Notes: generated from the letters alone by a model not told the origin. 64,000 bases of DNA from Diprion similis (GCF_021155765.1 NC_060108.1:8839425-8903424); one strand, 5' to 3'. Shown: positions 34,134 to 45,960, counted from the first letter of the stretch. Numbers and translations are program-made.

Positions 34134-34535
34134 ATGAGCGTCGATGTGTTCAAACGGCATTTGGATAAAAACACAGCTGCGGGTAATCGCGGCCCTCCCG
34201 GTGTCGGATTTCAAATCACTGCGGACAGACATTACGATCTACAGAATAAAAGACTGTGTAATGTCGCAGAACCTGTTGAGCAAAATAATGCTGTAACTTT
34301 GAAAATCTTACGACGGAAATTCAACGTGCTGCAAAAACAAATCGACAATCTCGATCAAATGATCAAAGCTTTGGAGATCACGACGGGGAAAGCTTTGGAT
34401 ACCTTCTACGCAGATTTTAAAACAGGCAGAGACCTGTCGATTCGAAACGCTGAAATCATTTCCAAATTGGACACCAGACTAAGAGCATTGGAATATGAAC
34501 GAGAAAAAGCTAACGCTGGTGACGGAACTGCATAA
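34134..34535 (+). CDS. fibre-like coiled-coil protein, 133 aa
   Basis: ATG start. The N-terminal GNRGPPGVGFQITADRHYDL and KRLCNVAEPVEQNNAVTLK resemble tail-fibre-type anchors (collagen-like GPPG, then a beta strand repeat). A long heptad region (residues about 55-130) with two LDxxxxxLE-type stretches follows. It could be a spike or fibre base; this is inference from composition and position. Its 3' end overlaps the integrase start by 41 bp in another frame. Confidence 0.6.
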   Translation: MSVDVFKRHLDKNTAAGNRGPPGVGFQITADRHYDLQNKRLCNVAEPVEQNNAVTLKILRRKFNVLQKQIDNLDQMIKALEITTGKALDTFYADFKTGRDLSIRNAEIISKLDTRLRALEYEREKANAGDGTA

Positions 34536-35421
34536 GCCTGCACGCCGGAATTACCCGCGTCGTCGTGTAGACGTGCGCGGCATCGACGAGACCTGGCAGG
34601 CGGATCTTGTTGATATGATGTCATACGCAGGACAAAACAAAGGCTACAAGTATATGCTCACAGTCATTGATATCTTTTCAAAGTATGCGTGGGCTGTACC
34701 GATAAGGAGCAAGTCCGGGGATGATGTTACAAAGGCCATGGAATCTGTGCTAACTCAAGGACGTGTACCGAAAAAATTACACGTGGATAGAGGAACGGAA
34801 TTCTACAACTCAAAATTTGAATCTCTTATGTCACGCTATGGAATCAAACTCTACTCCACGTACAGTAATTTGAAGGCTTCGATCTGTGAACGGTTTAATC
34901 GTACGTTGAAAAGTAAAATGTGGAAACGGTTCAGTATGCAAGGAAGCTACAAGTGGCTCGACATCTTATCTGATTTAGTATCGGCTTACAACAACACGAA
35001 ACACCGAACCATAAGAATGAAACCATCGGATGTCACCGTTGCGAACGAAAGGCTGGTATTACGTCAGTCGTACGGAGGGCTTCGAGCGAAACCTTCCAAA
35101 CCGGCAAAGTTCAATACCGGTGACAAAGTTCGAATCAGCAAGTTCAAAAACGTCTTTGAGAAAGGTTACACTCCCAATTGGACGACTGAAATATTCACAA
35201 TAAGCCAAGTAGAAAATACCAATCCTGTGACGTACAAGCTCAAAGACTATCAAGGTCAACCCATCGCTGGTGGTTTCTACGAACAGCAGCTCCTCAAGGT
35301 GGAACATCCGGACATCTATCTGGTGGAGAAGGTGCTTCAGAAGCGGGGAAAAAAATTATACGTCAAGTGGCTAGGTTTTGACAATACACACAACAGTTGG
35401 ATAAATGAATCTGATATGTAA
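34495..35421 (+). CDS. retroviral-type integrase with C-terminal chromodomain, 308 aa
   Basis: The DDE triad is visible as Asp37 (WQADLVDM), Asp98 (HVDRGTEF) and Glu132 (CERFNRTLKS). The C-terminal domain has KFNTGDKVRISK and ends with a chromodomain-like YLVEKVLQKRGKKLYVKWLG and a WINESDM tail (about residues 273-308). The enzyme would insert the element and make 6-bp duplications. The chromodomain may direct insertion to marked chromatin. The ATG at 34,495 lies inside the fibre-like gene, and the two frames overlap. The frame is open and the catalytic residues are present. Confidence 0.93.
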   Translation: MNEKKLTLVTELHKPARRNYPRRRVDVRGIDETWQADLVDMMSYAGQNKGYKYMLTVIDIFSKYAWAVPIRSKSGDDVTKAMESVLTQGRVPKKLHVDRGTEFYNSKFESLMSRYGIKLYSTYSNLKASICERFNRTLKSKMWKRFSMQGSYKWLDILSDLVSAYNNTKHRTIRMKPSDVTVANERLVLRQSYGGLRAKPSKPAKFNTGDKVRISKFKNVFEKGYTPNWTTEIFTISQVENTNPVTYKLKDYQGQPIAGGFYEQQLLKVEHPDIYLVEKVLQKRGKKLYVKWLGFDNTHNSWINESDM

Positions 35422-35501
35422 TATTGAATAAACGAAATTATTTTCCAAGTATTTGTCTTTATTTTTACATCTTAGAGATACAATTCATACCGATGCTCAG
35501 T

Positions 35502-38500
35502 TTAACTGCAGGTCTTGTAGCCCCACGGCAGCGTATCGGTTGTGTTTCGAAATACGATACGCTTATCGTCGTTCCAGCTCAGTGCTACTTTTTTCTGTTC
35601 AATGGTATAGACCTGATGCTTCTGACTCTGTATCAGACTCTGACGTTCGACTAAATTTTCGTGTTCTAAAGCACACTTCAAGTAATCATCGAAGGTTATA
35701 GTTTTTAACAGGGATCCTTTGACACCCTTGGCTCGTTTTTGATCCTTATCCTCCCCCATCACTCTGAATGAGTACAACTTCGCTCAGAAGCCAATGAATT
35801 CCGCCATTATTTTTCCGTTACACTCATCTTTCATCAAACCTAGAACTTTTTTGTTAACCAACGGCATTCCGTAGACGTTGTCAGGTGGATAATCAGAGGT
35901 ATCAAATTTATCTAAGTCCTGTTTGATGCATTCGTAAATGTTGGGGACGGTGTAGTGATATATCAAACTATCCGTGTCAGTGTACATTAATTTTGCCTGA
36001 TGCCCAAATTTCGTTTTAACATACTTGTAGTGAAAATCGTAGATAAAGGTCTTCGCAAGATCTAAAATGGAAAAACCTGCATACAATGGTCTGTTGAGTT
36101 TGACTGTCGTTCTACGCAATTCAACTATTATCATATCTTTATCAAAGATTGTACAACTGTGGAAATTTGGTTTGGCTATAGTATCTCTAGCACCGTATCT
36201 TCCATCCCATTCCGTGATCAGCCTGACATCTCTATACTTCCTAACATTTTCCATTGTCTTGCCGAAAACTGCGTTGTTCATCAGTTTATAGAAGTTTTTT
36301 TCGAATTTATTGTTTGATTTTTTGCGTAAGTCTATATTTAAATCTATGTACTTTTTGAGCCACGGTGTTTGTCTGAACTTTAGAACTCTATGAATTTTAG
36401 CTAGTTTTAAACCTAATTCTAAGCATTGTTTCAAGACGTGGTAATGAACAACGTAGTTTTGCTTGGAAAGTAGCGTGGCCGTCAATTTCGGCTGCTTACT
36501 TTCTGAGATGGGAGGTATGTAGTGTTCCGGACACAGTGGTAAATCTTTATGCATTTCATGCAGTTCCTCGGGATATTCCAAATCTACCTCTAATAAGTAG
36601 CCAAACTCCGCTTCGTCTGTGATGGCAAAAACATCGAATTGTCTGAAATCTAATATCCATTCGAAAGAACTGTATGGTAGAGCAAAGCTCATAGCCGCGC
36701 CGTACAAGTTGTTAACGTGGAAGTACATGAGATAAGACTCTTCGAGCGCTGGATTGAAAGCATCTCCCATGTATCTATTGTTAGCCTTTGCATATCGGTT
36801 AGAGCATTGGGACACACCACCTCGAATACCTTTTTCTATAAACATAAGCATATCTATGTCAGTGAGAAGCTCGAGTTCGATACCGGTACATTTCAACATT
36901 GCGTCAAACGAAAGACCGGGCGCCGTGTAACAATGTAAAGGGTCCAGGTTGTACGTTGCATAACAATTTTGTCGAAAGTTTTCAAAAACGTCAGCCAACA
37001 GAGAAACATCAGTTTGCAAATATAAGTCTGAATATTCCCCCAACGTTTTAAGGTTAAAAGCTTGCCAAACTTTACACGCGTGTGCGTAATCTTCATCTGA
37101 AATACCTTGATTGTTCAATTTCGAATAAAATTTTTCTTTAGGCGGTAACTTTACGTCCTCGAGCTTCTCCCAACTATCCATATACTCATACGGAAAAACA
37201 CCTTTTCTGGTTAATAACTCGAATTTTTCAGAGCTAGTGCAAAATTTATGTGTAATTGCTTTTTGATTATCATTCAAATACGTTGCCAATTTTTCGAGGC
37301 TGCTGGGCATAAAACGGTACGAATCTATAAATCTCAACTGTACATCTGTTCCTTTAACGAATTTTGTGAACGAAATATACTTTTCTTTGTTCACGGGTAG
37401 AAGCTGAATAGTACCCTGAAAACTTGTGGCCAATGCTTTAATCAAAAAATGCGAATCGTAACCCGACAGATTGTGGAATATCACTGGGATAGTATGCGAG
37501 TTTTGATAATTAAGATTACAGCTTTGATGCGCAGGACCACGGTACCTTCCTGTGAAATGACAGTGATCACGGTGTTTCACGTCTTCGCGCGTGAACGGCT
37601 TTTCACAAATATGACATACCTTTCATAAATTAAATTCGTTAATTTGATTGAAGTTCAGCGACTCCATAGGTACAATAGTTTTGAAATACGTTTCTAACGA
37701 GTGTGCCAATTCCTCCAACTCGTTCACAAACCATTCGATGCAAGTCTCCCCGCGGTTAATTTTGAACTTTGAAATGGAATCGTTAAAGGTGCAATGCAGG
37801 TAATATGCTATACTGTAAGGAATATGATTTTGGTAAATTGTTCTATTTTCTGACACTTGAATGTTAGTAGCTTGCAACAAGCATTCTAGATCCGCGTAAA
37901 TACAGAACGGAACGGTTTCCTTGTGCTTAAAATTTTAGAATTTTAGAATTTTTTCCTCCTCTGTGGGTAATTTGACTTTGGTTTCGTTTAAATCTGTGCA
38001 ATAAAATTTATGCTTTGTCAAATATTTTTCAGATTGGAACATCTATCACATAACCAAGTACGACCATTACGGGTGGAAATTTGAGAACTACTTAATCGAG
38101 ATAAATTTCGAATCCAAGCGAAATGAAAGGTTTTTTTATAATTTTCCATATCAACATCATCGTAATCGTCTGTCATTTCGGTTTCCACTGCCAAGAGATG
38201 AATTACGGGTTTATCAGACTTATTCTGACTCAAGTGAATCGGTACTATTTCACTTTTTTTTCCACCATCTTGGTCTATACCATAAACATTGATGGAAAGT
38301 CCGTTGAGTTTTTCAAATTTTGAAATAGCATTTTTGTCTAAAGACATAGGAAAGTTTACACTGTCATACCGTAGCACTGAGCTGAAATGTGGATACGAGC
38401 TAGTTATGTTGGGATTTCTGTTGTTAGCTGGGTACAGAGCTGCGGTGACCGACCAAAGGAAGCAATACGAGTCGTTGTTTGAGATGTTCACCACAGCCTT

Positions 38501-39223
38501 CTTATCTCTGATGTGTTTCGGCAACGGGGTGTAGGTATACAGACCACCTCGAAGTGGTGTATACTTGTTGATGTTGACGGCAAGATTGATAATTTCAAGT
38601 AACGACCAGCCTGAATCCTTTTCCTGGAAATCTTCCACCTTTGTTAACAAACGGTTTGTTACATTTCCGATGAACCATTCGTTAATATCCGTTGTCTGGA
38701 GGATGATTTCGTTTCTCGTATTAAAGAATTTGTTCTCTTCTACTGTGTGATCATCCTTCTTTACTTCGAATTTACAAGCCAGGATAGCGTTGACTTTTAG
38801 GCTCCTGGCTTTCTTCAAAGCGTTTTTCAGTCTTGTCACAGCAAGTAACTTTACGTCTTCTAGAAACCTCTCTACGTCTTTATGTTTCAAATTGGTGATG
38901 GATCCGGTTCGTATTCTTCCCTCGAAAGCAGACTCCAATTCTTCCCAGTGTACGCGATCGCTTCGTCTTTGTTTCCGCGTACCGTCACCCGTTCTCCGAA
39001 GACGTTTGAATTTTTCCGCCAGCGATTTCAAGAGTCCGATGGTTGTGATAATTTTCGTTTTCTCACCCATCGTTGAAGCCTTTCGCAGAATTTTGTTTAG
39101 AAGCCGGATATTTTGCATCCCAAATTTAATCCGTTTCTGAATCTCCGTTGGCGATGATTTGTTCAACATTTTGTGCGCAGATTCCATAATGTTGATCAAT
39201 TTCAAACATTTCGCGGATTCCAT
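35502..39223 (-). pseudogene. protein-primed DNA polymerase B of the Maverick, broken
   Basis: Runs leftward from an ATG at 39,223. The N-terminal region (401 codons) has LKHKDVERFLEDVKLL, DSGWSLLEIINLAVN and HFAWIRNLSRL. Exonuclease motifs follow: YADLEC (about 37,900) and NLSGYDSHF. The polymerase motifs are motif A at FHVNNLYG, motif B around [11 protein letters not shown] and motif C YTDTDS. Lesions: a frameshift near 38,025; TAA at 37,937-37,935; TGA at 37,625-37,623, just before the VCHICEKPF zinc-like segment; and TGA at 35,786-35,784 near the C-terminus. In motif A the metal-binding Asp expected before xxNLYG is His (codon 36,719-36,717). The gene cannot make an active polymerase. Confidence 0.93.
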
Positions 39224-39432
39224 CTTTCTTACTTCTCACGTGCTCTTAACAAGTTTAAACATGAATGATCGTTTGCTGTAATGGTAATCCTTTTTATAGA
39301 GCGAGCTATACGTGTGTCTATTGCGTGTGGTGTCGTGTCATTTGGTGGACATGGGGGCTGGCATACGATATCACATTTCTTCGTTTGCAAAACATAAACA
39401 CAAGGTTCGTTACATTAGAGTCCTGGAGAGGT

Positions 39433-40061
39433 ATTTGGTGGGGAGAAAGAACGTCACGTGGTTGATATCACTTCGGATTTGGGATTTTGATAAGAATGTC
39501 ACGCGGTTGATAACACTCCGAACCTTGGACCCGAACAGAACGTCACGTGGTTCGATATCGTGGGAACGGAATGTCACGTGGTTCACCCCAGCCATTCTCA
39601 GAACTATTAATTGTCGAATGTTAGGTGGTTGATATCGGGTTACCGAAAACAATTTTCGGAACTGTTAATTGCGAAATGTAGGGTGTCGAATATCAGACTG
39701 CAAGCCGCTCAACGTTAACCGAAACATTCCTGAGATGGGTACGTTGGGAACAGAAGGGTTTGCGTCTCCGCTATACCTCGACCGTCGGTAGGGGGGATGA
39801 CAGCGAGACCAATGGTGAAGCCGCGTGATTTTGACCTTCGGTCGATAAAACGGTCGGTAAAGTAGCAAGATTTTGACCTTCGGCTGATAACACTGTCGGT
39901 AAGGTCAAACCTTCGATCGATAAAAAGGTAGCGCCATTTTGATCTTCGGTTGGTACAGCGGACTGTGACGTCATCGCGGGGAAAGGGTTTGAGTCTGGGG
40001 AAAATGTCGGTAAGTGTCGGTAACAGGAATCTATACGCAGAACTCTCCTTGTTCTACTACT
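39433..40061 (-). repeat. right terminal inverted repeat of the Maverick
   Basis: About 629 bp, the inverted complement of the left arm. It lacks the ~117-bp duplication of the left arm. It carries an extra segment of about 45 bp near 39,500 that includes another CACGTGAC-type repeat. Confidence 0.9.
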
Positions 40062-40490
40062 CGATCACATATACGTTTATTCGAGCCAGACATTGATTTA
40101 GTTAAATCAAAAAAATGTTGTTTTCCCCCATATAGTGTCATTTAGTGGCGTCGAATGAAAAGCTCCTTTCTGAAAAATTAATAATTCTTTGAAACAGATT
40201 TCTCGATCACATATACGTTTATTCAAGTCAGACATTGATTTAGTTAAATCAAGAAAATGTTGTTTTCCCCAAAATAGTGTCATTTAGTGGCGTCGAATAA
40301 AAAGCTCCTTCCTGAAAAATGAATAATTCTTTGAAACAGATTTCTCGATCACATGTACGTTTATTCGAGCTAGACATTGATTTAGTTAAATCAAGAAAAC
40401 GTTATTTTCTCCCAAATAGTTTCAATTATTGGCTTAGAATAAAAAACTCTTCTATTTCTATTTTTAATAATTCTTAGACATGAAACCACA
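40062..40490 (+). repeat. ~142-bp tandem repeat, three units, right of the Maverick
   Basis: Units start CGATCACAT at 40,062, 40,204 and 40,346. They share ACGTTTATTCGAG, GACATTGATTTAGTTAAATC and GTGTCATTTAGTGGCGTCGA. The last unit is degenerate after about 40,420. The first unit joins the fragment left of the element at 26,790-26,933, so the array was interrupted by the Maverick. Confidence 0.85.
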
Positions 40491-40942
40491 TATTTCTATA
40501 GATCTATAGGTAGAAGCTCGCTCTAATGCTATGAGCCAACCACGGACATATAAATAAGAATAGATCGGGTGACCGGGCTGAGCATCCATTTACTCGACAG
40601 AAAGAGAAAGTTGCGTTGTCGAAATTTTCGTCTCCGTCTAGTCGCGCATGCGCGGGATACAAGTATACTAGAATGAATATTATTCGCCTCAAACTTGCAA
40701 CATCAAGGTTAAATTACGGTAAATCAGGTAAAATTCGCTTACTTTAGAACTGGAAAATTTAGATTACAGTCAAAGTTGATGAGTTATATCATATCAATAA
40801 ACAATAAAACACGTGAGCTAAGATTCAACAACCATTTTCATGGTACAAGTCTTACCTGTTTTGAAACGGTATCAATTTCGATAACTTATTAATATCTCTG
40901 ATTTTATTGCAGAAGTATTTGAATTGATTTCACTGTAGAACA

Positions 40943-42236
40943 TGTAACGTCTCGTTTTTCTGTGGCTGTCACAGACGCGCTGGACGTACTTTATCCCCTT
41001 TCTAGGGGCGGTTAGGTCGATAAGTGTTGGTGTGGACGGTTCCCGCCCAAGAGTGCTGCTCGTCCTTTGATGCGGAGGTGCAACGTTGTGCGCGGGAGTA
41101 TAAGGATTTAGGTGGAAGACATGGCAAAGAATCTACCACTGCAATAGCGTGAAGACGCAGCCGGTGAGGTGGATGGACGTGTGATTGAGCAATGCAGGGT
41201 GCGCTGCAATAGCGCACGACCGCAGCCGTGTGTGTGTAGCAGCAATGAACCTTTCACTGCAATAGTGAGAAGATGCAGCCGGTGATGTGGATGGATGTGT
41301 GATTTAGCAATGCAGAGTGCGCTGCAATAGCGCACGACCGCAGCCGTGTGTGTGTAGCAGCAATGAATCTTTCACTGCAATAGTGAGAAGATGCAGCCGG
41401 TGATGCGGATGGATGTATGATTTAGCAATGCAGAGTGCGCTTCAATAGCGCACGACCGCAGCCGTGTGTGCTTGAATGTGTAGCAGCAATGGATCTTTCA
41501 CTGCAATAGCGAGAAGATGCAGCCGGTGGGATAGAGGTGTGGGTGATTGACAGAATCTCTCTTTGCGCGTGTGTTGGATAAAATAAGAATTTTCAATCTA
41601 TTTCGCCTGCGGCGTATAATATTATACAAAAAAAATAAGAAAATAAAGAGTCAAACAATGTTGAGTGATGAAGTAATAATAATGATAAATAATAATAGTG
41701 AAATAATACAGAAAGTTGTGTGGCCTAATATCGGCGCCAGCTACCGAATAATTTGATTAAATGCGTGTGTTGTAATTGATAATTTTCGTTATGAGTCGTT
41801 GACTAGCTGCAGTGCAGTAAATAAAGATAATATAAATTTATATAGGTTTGCCGTTTGAAATGGTCTGAGATTTCGAAAGAGAAGAATATAATACTTTAAA
41901 TAGCCGTTATACGGTTAGAACACAATGTATATAATTGGATCAATTGAGCGACCTCAGTTGATCCTTTGTTTGCGAATTAGCTTCTCCAAAGGAGAGCTGG
42001 AAGAAGAGAGTGTCACCTGTGTCCGAGGCGCCGGCTTATACCGGGACCATCTCTAGAAACTATACAAGAACTGCGCATGCGCCAAATGATTCAATTTCAT
42101 TGGTGTAAGGAGATGGCAGCACACGACGGTTTGTAATGTGCGCCATAGAGAAGGTTAGAGAGGGGGACGAATAAAACAGTCTTTGCATGACGCTGAAGCG
42201 TGATGGTTGTTCTTGCATACCCATATAACCTTTACA
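40943..42236 (+). repeat. 5' LTR of the gypsy element, with an internal minisatellite
   Basis: Starts TGTAACGTCTCG and ends CCTTTACA. The terminal TGTAA/TTACA inverted repeat and the primer-binding site right after it support these borders. A GACGAATAAAAC polyadenylation-like site lies near 42,167. The LTR contains the 118-bp minisatellite at about 41,130-41,540 and a segment (42,033-42,080) that recurs inverted at about 48,003-48,055. The start is less certain than the end because no second LTR is available. Confidence 0.6.
41130..41545 (+). repeat. 118-bp minisatellite, about 3.5 units
   Basis: CTGCAATAG-centred units start about 41,141, 41,259, 41,377 and 41,503. Each unit has two related half-units of about 59 bp: CTGCAATAGTGAGAAGATGC and CTGCAATAGCGCACGACCGC. 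It lies inside the inferred 5' LTR. Confidence 0.8.
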
Positions 42237-42248
42237 TGGCGCAGTCGG
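42237..42248 (+). other. primer-binding site, tRNA-Ser type
   Basis: TGGCGCAGTCGG directly after the LTR end is complementary to the 3' end of insect tRNA-Ser (CCGACTGCGCCA), as in 17.6/297-type gypsy elements. Confidence 0.7.
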
Positions 42249-42334
42249 CCTAGTAAAATAAATTAAATAAGTGAGGCAATAAATTAAAATAAAAGAAGTG
42301 AAGACAAATACGGAAATAAATAAACATAAATAAA

Positions 42335-45300
42335 ATGGGTGATAGCAGAGGAATATCTCCCATGAGTATGACCGGCAACGTCGCCGACAATTGGAAAACG
42401 TGGCGTTCACGCTTCGAGAATTACCTGGTAGCAACAGAAATTAATAAAAAATCAGAAGCAACACAGTGTGCACAATTACTTCATTATATTGGTGAAGATG
42501 GGTTCAAAATCTACAGAACCTTAACCTTTCAAGAAGACGGGAAGACAAAATCGCCAAATTAATACAAAAATTCGAGGCACACTTTTTACCAAAAGAAAAT
42601 CTTGCGTACGAAAGATACAAATTTTTTTCGTACAAGCAACAGCCGGGAGATACGCTGGAACAATTTATCACAGAATTGAAAAACAGAGCCATGAAATGCA
42701 AGCTAGAGAACCTACAAGATAGCCTAATCAAGACAATGATCATCTGCGGCGTATCTAATTCCACGATACGGGAACAACTTCTCCGGGACGATGATCTAAC
42801 CCTGGAAAAAGCCATCGAACGCTGTTTGATAATAGAGATGACAAAGGAAAGAAGTGACGACATGGAACGTGGGGCAACGTCCAGCGGCATCAGCGAAATA
42901 GACGCCATCAAATACAGGAAAAATCAACATGGCGACACGGCGTCCGGAGGCAAGAAGAACCACAAAATTGGCGGCAAGCAGAAACAACAAGGTGGCGCCA
43001 GCAACGGCGACAAAAATAAGCAAATAAGTAACTGTACGAAATGCAGTAAAACACATTTGATTAACAAATGCCCAGCTTTCGGCAAACAATGTGCCTTCTG
43101 CAGTATTTCTAATCACTTTGCTAGTCAGTGTTATAAAAAGAAAAAAAATAACTATCAAAGTAAGGTACAGGATGTACAAAGTGACAACTTAGATGAAATC
43201 ACAGAAACTCAAGAAAGCGGGGAAAGTTTGTTTATAGGTACAATAGGCATCAATAACGTAGAGTCAAAAGAGTGGGTCCACGGTCTTAAAATTAATAATA
43301 GACTGACCAATTTCAAATTAGACACCGGTGCATTTGTCAACATTATACCAAATTCAACGTTTAAAAATTTAGGGTTAAGTCAAGCGTTAATAGAAAAAAC
43401 AAACGCAGAATTGACAGCGTATTCCGGAGACCTGCTCAAAGTCAAAGGGAAATGTGATTTAGTCTGTTACAATGGATTAGCCAAACATAACCTTAAATTC
43501 TATATAGTAGATACAGATAAAAAAGCATTGCTCGGTTTACACACGCTGGTAGAATTAAATCTAATAAAAAAGGTAGACGCAGTCGATACTGTCGAGGCGG
43601 ACTATGGGAAGTTTGTTCAGAAAAACAAAGAAATATTTTGCGGTATAGGATGTATCGACAAACCATATCACATAGAATTAAAAGAGAACGTAAAACCAGT
43701 AGTACATCCAACGAGAAAAGTACCAGTACACATTGAAGACAAACTTAAAGAAACTCTAAACGTACTAGAAAAAGCTGAAATAATTGAGAAAGTTCAAGGA
43801 ACTTCGGATTGGGTGAATGCTCTTGTTATTGTCAGGAAACCCACAGGGAAACTACGCATTTGTTTAGATCCGCAAGATTTAAATAACGCAATAAAACGCG
43901 AGTATTGTCAAATTCCAACATTCGAAAAAATAATGAGTAAATTAGCAGGCGCTAAGGTGTTCAGCACACTAGACGCAACGAACGGGTTTTACCAAGTTAA
44001 ATTAGATGAAGAAAGTGCCAACATGCACATTCGGCACACCATTTGGCAGATACAAATTCTTGAGGCTGCCCTATGGTATAAAATCTGCACCAGAAGTCTT
44101 TCAGGAAAGATTCAAAGCAATTTTTCAAATGAAAGGCACCGAGGTATATATAGACGACATCATTGTTTGGGGTAAAACCAAAGAAGAGCACGAAGAAAGG
44201 CTCGCCAAAGTATTTCAACTGGCAAAAGAAAATAATGTTCGGTTCAACTTGGATAAATGCAAATTTGGCAAAAATAAAATTAAATACTTAGGGCACGTAA
44301 TTTCTGACAAGGGCATGCACCCAAACGAAGACAAAATTCGTGCAATAAAAAATTTCCAACAACCTAAAAATAAGACTGATGTACAAAGATTGGTTGGTAT
44401 GCTGACGTATGTGGGTAAATTTGTTCAGAATCTCTCAGATAAAACAGCACCGTTAAGGAACTTATTAAAACAAGATGTCGAGTTTGAATGGACACCCATA
44501 CATTCTCACGCATGACAAGAAATAAAAACAACGCTAAGCAGCCAACCGGTACTACAATATTTTGATGCAAATAAAGAAACCACTGTCTCTGTAGATGCAT
44601 CGAAATCAAGGCTAGGTGCCGTTTTAATGCAAAATAATTTACCATGTGCATACGCGTCCAAAGCATTAACTGAAACGCAAACAAGATATGCCCAAATAGA
44701 GAAAGAATTACTCGCTATTTGCTTCGGATTGCACAGGTTCCATGAATATATCTATGGAAAAAAAGTAACAGTAGAAACAGATCACCTATCCCTCATTTCA
44801 ATAGCAAAAAAGCCACTAAATAAATGTCCTGCGCGATTACAGAGAATGATTTTGCAGTTACGTAAGTGGGACATAGAAATAAAATATAAACCAGGCAAAC
44901 AACTAGTGCTAGCTGATGCACTTTCAAGGGCGTATATCAAAGAACAGAAAATAACTCAATGGGAGGAAGAAATCGAATCTCAAGTATGTTTAATTACGTG
45001 CCAAATAAACGCAACACCTCAGAAAGTGCATGAACTAGTCACTGAAACAAAGAAAGACGAAGAATTAATTGAACTAAGAAAGGTCATAGAAACGGGATGG
45101 CCAAATAACGACAAAAAACTAAACAGTAAGGTAAAAATGTACAGTAAATTTAAAAACGAACTCGTAGTAGCAGACGATCTGATTTTCAGAGGCCAAAGTG
45201 TTGTGATACCGAGAAGCATGCGAGGCGAAATGCTGAATAGAGTTCACTATAGTCACTTAGGCATAAATAAATGCCTCAAAGTAGCCCAAGACTCAATATT

Positions 45301-45925
45301 TTGGCCCGGAATGTTAAATCAAATAAAACAAAAAATCTCGGAATGTCCATTGTGCTTAAAATACGCAAAATCACAAAACAGAGAACCTTTAAAATCACAC
45401 GAAATACCGAATTAGCCATGGAATAAGATAGGTAGCGATATTTTCGAGCTAAAAGGGAAAACATACTTAATGTTAATAGATTATTTTTCCAAATACCCAG
45501 AAATTGCAGAGCTGAAAGGTAGTGTAACTAGTCACCTTATAATAACTAAAACAAAAGAGATTTTTTCGAGACATGGCATTCCACTGACGATGATATCTGA
45601 CGGAGGAACTCAATTTACTTCCAAGGAATTTGAGCAATTTACAAAAGAATATGAATTCGTTCACATAGCATCGTCACCAACTTATGCGCAATCAAATGGA
45701 ATGGCCGAAAGAAATATCCAAACTGCAAAAAATATGTTAAGGAAAATACTTGAAGAACACTCAGATATAAATTTAGCATTACTACATTATAGAAACACAC
45801 CAATCCTAGGTAATATTTCACCAGCCGAGGCATTAATGTCTAGAAAGTTGAGATCTAAATTACCCTACACGGAAAAATCACTTAAACCAAAAATTGTAAC
45901 TAATAAAATGACAGAAATAATTTAA
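42335..45925 (+). pseudogene. gypsy gag-pol polyprotein, broken
   Basis: Gag starts at an ATG (MGDSRGISPMSMTGNVADNW). It contains two zinc knuckles, CTKCSKTHLINKC and CAFCSISNHFASQC. The protease has LDTGAFVNII. Reverse transcriptase shows RICLDPQDLNNA, FSTLDATNGFYQ and the catalytic YIDDIIVW. RNase H begins VSVDASKSRLGAVL. The integrase has HYSHLGINKC and CPLCLKY (zinc domain) and the catalytic region SDGGTQF to NGMAERN. Lesions: a frameshift near 42,547, a frameshift near 44,010, TGA at 44,513-44,515 where Trp is expected, and TAG at 45,413-45,415. After about 45,925 the frame decays and the 3' end is missing. Confidence 0.92.
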
Positions 45926-45960
45926 AATAAAATCAGTAACAAGGAATAAAAGAAATAGTG

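Larger units (their letters stand above)
26934..40061. mobile_element. Maverick/Polinton element, 13.1 kb
   Basis: The terminal inverted repeats start AGTAGTAGAACAAGG at 26,934 and end with its complement at 40,061. The flanks are CAATCA on the left and CGATCA on the right: a 6-bp target duplication with one mismatch, as expected for Polintons. The element encodes the hallmark set: protein-primed polymerase B, retroviral-type integrase, packaging ATPase, adenovirus-like protease, double-jelly-roll major capsid protein and penton-like minor capsid protein. It adds a PLA2-like domain, a fibre-like protein and several conserved unknowns. The polymerase is broken while most structural frames are open. 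At 13.1 kb it is at the short end for the class. Confidence 0.96.
40943..45960 (+). mobile_element. Ty3/gypsy LTR retrotransposon, 3'-truncated
   Basis: A 5' LTR (40,943-42,236), a primer-binding site and a broken gag-pol (42,335-45,925) are present. No second LTR is found downstream within the window, so the 3' end is deleted. Orientation is plus. The gag and pol resemble the insect 17.6/297-like branch. Confidence 0.8.
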
